Source: CAZDFU01 sp964504985 (lineage in GTDB: Bacteria > Patescibacteriota > Microgenomatia > Daviesbacterales > UBA10151). Taken from it: DNA of 64,000 bases. Below, piece after piece: positions 17,501 to 24,451 of the stretch. The notes under the pieces are model-generated. The model worked only from the letters and a program-made list of their open reading frames with translations, ran no database searches and was not told the DNA's origin. Within the stretch, counting starts at the first letter, position 1, and every line of letters begins with the position of its first letter. A program made the position numbers and the translations under genes. The DNA is taken from contig CAZDFU010000002.1 in assembly GCA_964504985.1 (NCBI GenBank), positions 13,182-77,181 on the forward strand, given 5' to 3'.

Positions 17501-18256
17501 TTCTGATAGTTTGTAATATTCTTCCTCAGACAATAATTTCAAAGGAGCAACACTTTTTACTAAATCAGACACAACCTTGTAAATGCTTTCCAGTTGGCCT
17601 GCTTCTACTACCTGGGCATCTCTTAATTTTTGTTTTTCCGCTCTGCTTTTTATTTCTCTCTCTTGTGCTTCAAGCTCAAACTTTTCTTTTTCTGATCCCT
17701 TTTTTAAAGTAGTCAGGTTTTTTTTCAATTCATCTTCCAAACCTTTAATATTTTTTTCCATATTGGCACGCGATTCTTCCACTTTTTGAGCCAAGTCTTT
17801 TTCCAATTTTTCTAGTGCAGCAGTTTTTTGAGCAGGATCAATGCTAATTACCAAATATGCAGCAAAATAAACAACTGCCTCCAAATTCTTAGGAGAAATG
17901 TCTAAAATTAGGGATAACTTAGAAGGAGCCCCTTTCACAAACCAGGAGTGGGCAACAGGGGAAGCTAAGGTGATATGTCCCATCCTTTCACGCCTTACTT
18001 TAGATTGGGTTACTTCAACACCACATTTATCACAAATTACCCCTCTAAATCTGATCCTTTTATACTTTCCGCAATAACACTCATAATCTTTGGTTGGACC
18101 AAAGATATTCTCAGAAAATAGACCATCTTTTTCAGCTTTCAAGGTCCGGTAATTAATGGTTTCAGGCTTTGTCACCTCACCAAAAGACCAGCTCCTGATT
18201 TGCTCAGGTGATGCAACTGTTAATCTTAAACTTTCAAAATCTAAAAGATCATTCAT
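14564..18256 (-). CDS. rpoC: DNA-directed RNA polymerase beta' subunit
   Basis: This is the catalytic clamp subunit of RNA polymerase, 1230 residues long. The N-terminal zinc ribbon has C60, C62, C75 and C78. The active-site motif is NADFDGDQM. The [13 protein letters not shown] bridge-region segment and the second zinc site ([13 protein letters not shown]) are present. A Lys/Glu-rich coiled coil occupies roughly residues 150-220. The C-terminus ends just after the conserved [33 protein letters not shown]. The rpoB stop lies 15 bp upstream. No split or intein was seen. Confidence 0.97.
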   Translation of the reverse strand: [1230 protein letters not shown]

Positions 18257-18271
18257 AATTTCACTACGGGC

Positions 18272-21200
18272 TTATTCTTCCTCCTTTTTTATTTCACTCA
18301 AATCCACTACTTCAAAAGAACTATTTTCACCTTCCAGGTCCTGCCCTGCAGTAGGCTTCATTTCTAAGGCTTCTTCAAGCTGAGCCACCTCTTGTACAAT
18401 TTCCGGCGTTTCTTCAACTTCCGGAGCTTGAATGATTTTAGCCCCTAGTGTTTCTACTGCCAACCCCAGTGCCTGGAGTTCTTTAACTAATACCTTAAAC
18501 GATTCGGGGATTAAAGCCTGAGGAATATCAATTCCTTTAACAATAGCCTCAAAAGCCTTAGCCCGCCCAACCACATCATCTGATTTGATAGTTAACATTT
18601 CCTGTAAAATGTGAGCTGCGCCATACGCTTCCAGCGCCCAAACTTCCATCTCCCCCAAACGCTGACCTCCCATCTGAGCTTTACCGCCTAACGGCTGTTG
18701 AGTCACCAAAGAATAAGGACCTGTAGAGCGGGCATGAATCTTTTCCTCAACCATGTGGATTAACTTCAAAATATAGTTTTTACCAACTACAATGGTTCTA
18801 TCAAAAGGCTGACCAGTCCTGCCATCAATCAGTCTAACCTTGCCATCAGAAGGCAAACCCGCTTTTTTTAATTCCTCAATCAGCTTATCTTCAGCAATCT
18901 TTTCAAAAACTGGTGCAGCAACTTTATATCCGAGTTTTTTAGCTGCAAATCCCCAATGAGTTTCTAGAAGCTGGCCTAAATTCATTCTGGACAACACTGA
19001 CAAAGGAGAAATAATAATATCTACAGGGGTTCCATCTTCAAGATACGGCATATCTGCTTGAGGCACAATCCTGGAGATAACACCTTTGTTGCCATGTCTG
19101 CCTGCTAACTTATCACCTTCAGTAACTTTACGGATTTGGGCAACTTTAACCTTAATTCTCATCAAAGTTCCGGTATCAAGCTCATCCCCTTCTTCTCTTG
19201 ATAAAATTTGTATTCCGATAACAGTTCCGCGTTCTCCATGCGGGATACGAAGAGAGGTGTCCCTGACTTCTTTTGCTTTTTCTCCGAAAATTGCCCTTAG
19301 CAGTCTTTCCTCAGCAGTAAGCTCTGTTTCACCTTTTGGTTGAACCTTACCAACCAAAATATCATTTGGCCCAACCTCTGCTCCAATCCTGATCAATCCT
19401 TTCTCGTCCAAATTAGCCAAAGCCTCTTCGGAAACATTTGGGATATCACGGGTTAATTCCTCAGGCCCAAGTTTTGTTTCTACTACATCAATCTCATATT
19501 CTTCAATATGTATTGAAGTCAAAAGATCCTCTTTCACCAATTTGTCCGAAATCACAATGGCATCTTCATAACCCAATCCCTCAAAACTCATATAGGCAAT
19601 AAGTAAGTTCTGCCCCAGGGCCAACTCTCCATTTTGAGTAGCCACACCATCTACTAAAAGATCTCCCTTTTTAACCTTAACCCCCACCCCTGCAACTGGT
19701 CTTTGAGAATAGCAAGTGCCTTGCGGGGTATGAACGAATTTTCTAATTTCGTATTTATGTTCAGCTTTGGAAGTTTTAAGAACTAACTCTTTACCATCTA
19801 CTTTGGTAACTATGCCATCTTCAGGTGCCCGGACAATCCTGCCCATATTTTCTGCCACGATTTTTTCCATGCCTGTGCCTACAATCGGAGCAGAAGGGAT
19901 AAGCAAAGGTACTGCCTGACACTGCATTTGAGTACCCATTAAAGCCCTGTTTGCATCATCATTTGCCAAAAATGGAATTAAAGAAGCAGAAGTTCCAAAA
20001 ATTTGCTGAGGAGAAATATCAATAAGTGATATTTCAGAGGATTTTCCTTCATAAAAAGTTCCCTGATAACGGGTTGGTACCCGCTCGTCTACAATATAAC
20101 CGTTGCTGTCAATTGCTACTGTAGCCTCAGTAATATGAGCATCCTCCTCATCATCAGCAGAAAGATATATTATTTCATCTGTAACCTTAGGTTTACCTTT
20201 GTGTGAAACTACTTTCCTATAAGGAGTTTCCAAAAATCCATACTCATTAATACGGACATAAAGAGCAAGATAAGTGACCAAACCAATATTTTGCCCTTCA
20301 GGAGATCTTATAGGATCAATCCTCCCGTATTGAGAATGATTAATGTCACGGACTGAAAATGAGGCTCTGTCACGGGTTATCCCCCCTGCTCCCATAACAG
20401 ACAATCTTCTTAAATGGTCCAGTTCTGATAAAGGATTAACCTGATCCAAAATACTGGACAACTGTGAGGAACGGAAAAATTCATTGATAGCAGCTATCAC
20501 CGGCTTGGCATTGATCAATCCGCCTGGGGTAACTTCCTGATCAGCAGCAGTTAAACTCATCCGTTCTTTAATAATCCTCTCAAGCCTTAAGACACCAATC
20601 CTGAAAGCATTTTGCTGTACCAATTCACCGGCACATCTTACTCTTCTGTTTGCCAAATGATCTATATCATCAACTCTTCCTTCACCTTTACTTAGTTTAA
20701 TCAGGTATTTTAAGGCAGCAATAATATCTGTGTTAGTTAAAATCCAGTTTTCTTCTGTATTAGGAAGATCTAAGCCTAATCTTTTGTTGATCTTGAAACG
20801 GCCTACCTTAGTCAAGTTATACCGTCTGGCATTAAAAAACATTCCTTCAAGCAGTGCTTTGGCAGTATCTAAAACTACGGGGTCGCCTGGACGCATCTTC
20901 CGGAAAATTTCCAGCAAAGCCTCATCAGTATTGTTGGTTTGATCTTTAGATAAAGTGCTTTCAATAAATTTATTTTCAGGATCAACGTCTTTAAAAAGCT
21001 CTATGATATCTTTATTTTCTGAAAAACCTAAGGCTCTGAGAAAAGTTGTAGCAGCAAACTTTCTTCTTCTGTCAATCTTGGCAGTTAAAACCCCGCCTCT
21101 TGTGACTGAGAATTCCAGCCAGGAACCTCTATAAGGACGGATTTCTGCTGAATATAACCTTTTTCCTGTTATTGGATCATCTATCGCTTGAAAAAATACC

Positions 21201-21622
21201 CCGGGTGAGCGTACAAGTTGGTTAATAATAACCCTCTCCACCCCGTTAATAACAAAAGTGCCCTTCCCAGTCATCTGAGGAATATCACCTAAAAAGACCT
21301 CCTGTTTGCCTCTTTCTCCAGTTTGTTTATTAATTAAGATGGCCTCAATTTTTAAAGGGGCATCAAATGTTACACCTTTTTCCCGGGCTTGCTGTTCAGA
21401 ATATTTGGGTTTGCCAAAATAAAAGGACCCAAGTTCCAGGGTCCAGTTTTTTCCTGTAAAGTCCTCAACAGGAGAAATTTCCATAAGGACTTCTTTAATT
21501 CCTTCTTTAATAAACCAATGATAAGAATCTAGTTGGATTTGGATTAAATTTAGCTCTGGTACTTCAAATGGGACCTTACTCCAATATTTACGTTGGTTTT
21601 CCAAAATTTGTGTTGTTAACAT
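18272..21622 (-). CDS. rpoB: DNA-directed RNA polymerase beta subunit
   Basis: The beta subunit forms the active-site wall and the rifampicin pocket. It has 1116 residues. It contains SSQLSSILDQVNPLSELDHLRRLSVMG with RDINHSQYGRIDPIRSPEG (Rif region), GYEDAIVIS, KLAGRHGNKGVIS and the C-terminal GGKAQMGGQRLGEMEVWALEAYGAAHIL. After the conserved end it carries a ~55-residue Glu-rich tail (EVEETPEIVQEVAQLEEALEM...). It heads the whole minus-strand cluster. The rplJ/rplL genes usually upstream are absent from this window. Confidence 0.97.
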   Translation of the reverse strand: MLTTQILENQRKYWSKVPFEVPELNLIQIQLDSYHWFIKEGIKEVLMEISPVEDFTGKNWTLELGSFYFGKPKYSEQQAREKGVTFDAPLKIEAILINKQTGERGKQEVFLGDIPQMTGKGTFVINGVERVIINQLVRSPGVFFQAIDDPITGKRLYSAEIRPYRGSWLEFSVTRGGVLTAKIDRRRKFAATTFLRALGFSENKDIIELFKDVDPENKFIESTLSKDQTNNTDEALLEIFRKMRPGDPVVLDTAKALLEGMFFNARRYNLTKVGRFKINKRLGLDLPNTEENWILTNTDIIAALKYLIKLSKGEGRVDDIDHLANRRVRCAGELVQQNAFRIGVLRLERIIKERMSLTAADQEVTPGGLINAKPVIAAINEFFRSSQLSSILDQVNPLSELDHLRRLSVMGAGGITRDRASFSVRDINHSQYGRIDPIRSPEGQNIGLVTYLALYVRINEYGFLETPYRKVVSHKGKPKVTDEIIYLSADDEEDAHITEATVAIDSNGYIVDERVPTRYQGTFYEGKSSEISLIDISPQQIFGTSASLIPFLANDDANRALMGTQMQCQAVPLLIPSAPIVGTGMEKIVAENMGRIVRAPEDGIVTKVDGKELVLKTSKAEHKYEIRKFVHTPQGTCYSQRPVAGVGVKVKKGDLLVDGVATQNGELALGQNLLIAYMSFEGLGYEDAIVISDKLVKEDLLTSIHIEEYEIDVVETKLGPEELTRDIPNVSEEALANLDEKGLIRIGAEVGPNDILVGKVQPKGETELTAEERLLRAIFGEKAKEVRDTSLRIPHGERGTVIGIQILSREEGDELDTGTLMRIKVKVAQIRKVTEGDKLAGRHGNKGVISRIVPQADMPYLEDGTPVDIIISPLSVLSRMNLGQLLETHWGFAAKKLGYKVAAPVFEKIAEDKLIEELKKAGLPSDGKVRLIDGRTGQPFDRTIVVGKNYILKLIHMVEEKIHARSTGPYSLVTQQPLGGKAQMGGQRLGEMEVWALEAYGAAHILQEMLTIKSDDVVGRAKAFEAIVKGIDIPQALIPESFKVLVKELQALGLAVETLGAKIIQAPEVEETPEIVQEVAQLEEALEMKPTAGQDLEGENSSFEVVDLSEIKKEEE

Positions 21623-21669
21623 TATTAGTAGATGGCTTTTGGACAGAAGACTTTACACTTACAGTGCAG

Positions 21670-21759
21670 AGTCAACAAAAATAAGCATACGTACTCGTAC
21701 GCCTACTTTTTAAATATTAAACTGGAGTCAATTTACCATAGAATATACTTATAAGTCAA
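21670..21759 (-). promoter_or_regulatory. rpoB upstream region with three TTGACT boxes and a hairpin
   Basis: TTGACT occurs on the minus strand at 21754-21759, 21726-21731 and 21670-21675. A plausible pairing is the first box, 18 nt, TAAATT (21730-21735). A stem-loop (GCGTACG AGTA CGTATGC, 21685-21702) followed by TTATTTTTG lies between promoter and gene and could attenuate. The active promoter is uncertain. Confidence 0.4.
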
Positions 21760-21762
21760 GGG

Positions 21763-22125
21763 TCAGTTTAATTTAAAATATTGTCTTGCCAGCTCTTTAT
21801 CTTTTTTCATTTCTTTAATCAAGCTTTCCTGGGAATTAAATTTTTTATTCTCCCTAATTATTTTTAAAAGTTTTGTGGAAATCCAGGTTCCATATATATT
21901 TTTATTAAAATCCAGGATATATATTTCTGCCTGATATTTAAAATTTTTAAAAGTTTTGGCTTCTCCGATAAAAGTTAAAGAGGGGTATACTTTTTTCCCT
22001 ATTTTAGTTTTAGAAATATAGATTCCTTCTGGAATTTTTCTTGTTAAATTAACATTAGCAGTTGGAAAACCCAACTTCCTACCCCTTTTATTATCTGTTC
22101 TAACCTTGCCCCAAAATATATTCAT
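21763..22125 (-). CDS. ribF: Stand-alone riboflavin kinase domain
   Basis: Riboflavin kinase phosphorylates riboflavin to FMN. The 120 residues match only the C-terminal kinase half of bifunctional RibF: GKVRTDNKRGRKLGFPTANV, EGIYISKTKIGKKVYPSLTFIG, and IYILDFNKNIYG. The FAD-synthetase half is missing. In the usual R-x-E-x-x-F segment this protein reads R91-E-N-K-K-F, so the expected Glu position is Asn with a Glu one residue earlier. AGAGG lies 4 nt before the ATG. It implies uptake of riboflavin and FMN-only chemistry, or another FAD source. Confidence 0.82.
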   Translation of the reverse strand: MNIFWGKVRTDNKRGRKLGFPTANVNLTRKIPEGIYISKTKIGKKVYPSLTFIGEAKTFKNFKYQAEIYILDFNKNIYGTWISTKLLKIIRENKKFNSQESLIKEMKKDKELARQYFKLN

Positions 22126-22133
22126 CTCACCTC

Positions 22134-22337
22134 TTACTTTCTTGCTTTAGCAGCTAATACGGGAGGTTTTAATGATAAAAATTCTGGTAGTTTTTTTGTA
22201 TCAGCATCTTCGTATTCTGTAGGCAGAGCTGTTAAACCGTATTTCCCGGTTGCTAGCATTTCCAAAACCATTGCTCTCTCTTCAGGAGTAAGTTTCATAT
22301 ATTTTATTGAGCTGCCTGGTACTTCCCTTATTGACAT
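22134..22337 (-). CDS. Small conserved-looking protein of unknown function
   Basis: Sixty-seven residues that I do not recognise (KLTPEERAMVLEMLATGKYGLTALPTEYEDADTKKLPEFLSLKPPVLAAKARK). The first half is a predicted helix starting with LTPEERAMVLEML, and the end is basic and extended. An internal Met (MKLTPEERA) could be the true start. It lies 9 bp after mltG and 8 bp before ribF in the same direction, so it is probably part of that operon. Confidence 0.5.
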   Translation of the reverse strand: MSIREVPGSSIKYMKLTPEERAMVLEMLATGKYGLTALPTEYEDADTKKLPEFLSLKPPVLAAKARK

Positions 22338-22346
22338 ACCTTTATA

Positions 22347-23339
22347 TTATGGATTATTGGCCACGTTTTGATTATGTTCTTCCAAAGTCTTTGCATAATA
22401 TGAATTCCCTTTGGAATCATGATAATAATAAAGATATTGGGTATTTGGATTTGCATTGGCAACAGCCTGAAGAGAAGACAAGGAAGGATTACAAATTGGT
22501 TTAGGAGGCAAACCTCTATACATATAAGTGTTATAAGGGGAATCTACTTTTTTATCTTCACTGCTAAGATGTCTTTTCCACCAACTCTTCTCAGCAGGCT
22601 GGTACCCCAAAATATATTGCAAAGTAGCGTCAGCATTCAATCCCATCCCAATTCTAAATCTTTTAAGCAAAATACTTGCTACCTCCTCCCGTACTTTCTG
22701 CGACCTGGCTTCCCTCTCCACAATTGAGGCTAAAATAACCCCCTCCTTTTCAGTAAGTCCTTTTGAACGGATCTTTGTTTTTAAATCCTCATTAAACTTA
22801 CTGTCAAATGTTTTTCTTAAAGTATCAATAATATAACTTGCTGTAGCATCTTTGGGGAATAGGTAGGTGTCAGGAAAAAGATAGCCTTCCAGGCCCTTTG
22901 CCTCTTCCAGAAACTTTGAACTTTGAATTTGTTGGCTTGCGCCATTTTTCTCTTGAAAAACAAATTTTGAACTCAGTGCCTCTGCCATTTCTTCTACGCG
23001 CCAACCTTCTATTAAGGTTATCCATATATCTTCACTGCCTGTTTGTAAGTTTCCAACTAACTCTGCAACAGACATGCTGGAAGAAAGTTTATATGAACCA
23101 GCTTGCAGTTTATCTTTTAATTTATTTTGGTTGATATATATTTTAAAAGCTAATTCTGATTTTATTAAATTTTCCTCTTTTAATTTTTTGGCAATTTCAG
23201 ATACTCCTGCTCCTTTAGGTATGACGAAAACTTTAGTTTTTGTATCAGATGAAACACCTTTAAGCTGAGTATTCCACCAGAGGCTGCCGATAATTACTGC
23301 AAATATTAATCCAATTGTAATGGTTATGAATTTCTTCAT
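22347..23339 (-). CDS. mltG: Endolytic murein transglycosylase MltG (YceG-like)
   Basis: MltG cleaves nascent glycan strands in the membrane and may set strand length. It has 330 residues: one N-terminal TM (about residues 5-22), then a LysM-like region (VIPKGAGVSEIAKKLKEENLI), then the YceG catalytic domain with ILASIVEREARSQ (catalytic Glu), LNADATLQYILGY and YNTYMYRGLPPKPICNPSLSSLQAV. The start overlaps the ruvX stop by 4 bp, the common mltG-ruvX pairing. Confidence 0.93.
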   Translation of the reverse strand: MKKFITITIGLIFAVIIGSLWWNTQLKGVSSDTKTKVFVIPKGAGVSEIAKKLKEENLIKSELAFKIYINQNKLKDKLQAGSYKLSSSMSVAELVGNLQTGSEDIWITLIEGWRVEEMAEALSSKFVFQEKNGASQQIQSSKFLEEAKGLEGYLFPDTYLFPKDATASYIIDTLRKTFDSKFNEDLKTKIRSKGLTEKEGVILASIVEREARSQKVREEVASILLKRFRIGMGLNADATLQYILGYQPAEKSWWKRHLSSEDKKVDSPYNTYMYRGLPPKPICNPSLSSLQAVANANPNTQYLYYYHDSKGNSYYAKTLEEHNQNVANNP

Positions 23340-23713
23340 GTAGAATCCAGATAATCCTGCAGGATTAGAGCAGCTGCAGTATCATCCAAGATGCGCCTTT
23401 TTTTCTGAGGAATTCCAGTCTCAATCATTTTTTCCATTGCTTTTTGAGAAGAAAGTGTTTCATCATATGTCTGGATATTTAAACCGCTTTTTTTTAGCTC
23501 TGTCACCAATTTCAAAACAATCCTGCTAATTTTTCCCTCAGGTAAACCAATAATAATCTTATCAAACTTTTCTTTTTTTGAAACTTCAATCACTTTTTGC
23601 AAAGCATCTTTAAAGCTGGAAACTGAAATAACTTTATAAGGGGCAGCTAATTCCCCTGCAGAGGTTGCAAAACCAATTCTTTTTAAACCATAATCTATCC
23701 CCAAATATCTCAT
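23336..23713 (-). CDS. ruvX: Putative pre-16S rRNA nuclease / Holliday-junction resolvase (YqgF/RuvX)
   Basis: This is an RNase H-fold nuclease of 125 residues. It begins MRYLGIDYGLKRIGFA, has IIIGLPEG in the core and YDETLSSQKAM near the end. The final DDTAAALILQDYLDS supplies the last conserved Asp residues. The substrate could be pre-16S rRNA ends or Holliday junctions. It heads an operon with mltG. A promoter (TTAACG-17-TATTAT) ends 7 nt before the ATG, so the mRNA is probably leaderless. Confidence 0.92.
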   Translation of the reverse strand: MRYLGIDYGLKRIGFATSAGELAAPYKVISVSSFKDALQKVIEVSKKEKFDKIIIGLPEGKISRIVLKLVTELKKSGLNIQTYDETLSSQKAMEKMIETGIPQKKRRILDDTAAALILQDYLDST

Positions 23714-23720
23714 CTTAAGT

Positions 23721-23749
23721 ATAATACATTATTCACCATTAAACGTTAA
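23721..23749 (-). promoter_or_regulatory. Leaderless promoter of ruvX-mltG
   Basis: TTAACG (23744-23749), 17 nt, TATTAT (23721-23726), 7 nt to the ATG at 23713. Confidence 0.6.
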
Positions 23750-23761
23750 ATCTAAAGATTA

Positions 23762-23802
23762 TCGCTTCGCCAAGTCAGAGTTGGCTTCGCTCGGAATGAC
23801 AA
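23762..23802. repeat. GCTTCGCTCGGAATGAC-type dispersed repeat
   Basis: Plus strand CGCTTCGCCAA, 7 nt, TTGGCTTCGCTCGGAATGAC. It includes an inverted repeat (GCCAA/TTGGC) and a GCTTCGC direct repeat. It lies between the sortase stop and the ruvX promoter. Confidence 0.65.
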
Positions 23803-23809
23803 GGGGAGA

Positions 23810-24451
23810 TCAAATCATTTTACCCAAAACAATAAGTCTTTTAAAATTTAATCCAGGAGGCACACAAGTCATCAAAGTTATATACCTGCCTTGTATTTCA
23901 GGAGCATTAATAACTGATATATCAGAAGGGTCAATTGCCTTCAAAGAAACAACCTGATATTTATACTTAGCCCCACTGGCCTCAATTATTATCTCATCAC
24001 CCTTTTTGAGATCTGTCAGGTTGGCAAAGAAAGCGGTTTTTAAACTAAAAAATTTGCTAAGGGCAGAATGGCCTGATATGAACACATTCCCTTTCTCGCC
24101 AGGCAAAGACGAACCTGGAAGATGAACCAATCCAGCTGATAAATCATTGCTGTCAACGAGAACTTGTACCTTATCTATCTTTAGCTTGGGAACTGATAAA
24201 ACAAATTCCTCATAGTTAGCTTTTGTTTCTCTTCTTAAACTTGAGATAATTGCTGGAAAGTTATTTTGTGTTTGGATGGATACGCCCAAAACCTGGGTAT
24301 CTTTTGTTTGCTTCGGACTAAAAAGTATCTGATTATTATAACCTTGTCCAATTAACCAAATTTGATATGAAATAATTGGCATAATTATCTGAATTAACAA
24401 AAATACTCCAATGAATAAAAAAGCAAGCGGTATTGCCTTCCCGAAAATCAT
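23810..24451 (-). CDS. Membrane-anchored sortase
   Basis: Sortases are Cys transpeptidases that attach or polymerise surface proteins. It has 213 residues, with an N-terminal TM at about residues 7-30. The catalytic triad is visible as H128 (FISGHSAL), C196 (TLMTCVPPG) and R205 (NFKRLIV). A short linker contains VLGVS (residues 54-58). The same pentapeptide occurs twice near the C-terminus of the surface protein at 38493-42800. The gene overlaps the end of the PilM/J-like gene by one base. The class is uncertain and the substrate is inferred. Confidence 0.88.
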   Translation of the reverse strand: MIFGKAIPLAFLFIGVFLLIQIIMPIISYQIWLIGQGYNNQILFSPKQTKDTQVLGVSIQTQNNFPAIISSLRRETKANYEEFVLSVPKLKIDKVQVLVDSNDLSAGLVHLPGSSLPGEKGNVFISGHSALSKFFSLKTAFFANLTDLKKGDEIIIEASGAKYKYQVVSLKAIDPSDISVINAPEIQGRYITLMTCVPPGLNFKRLIVLGKMI

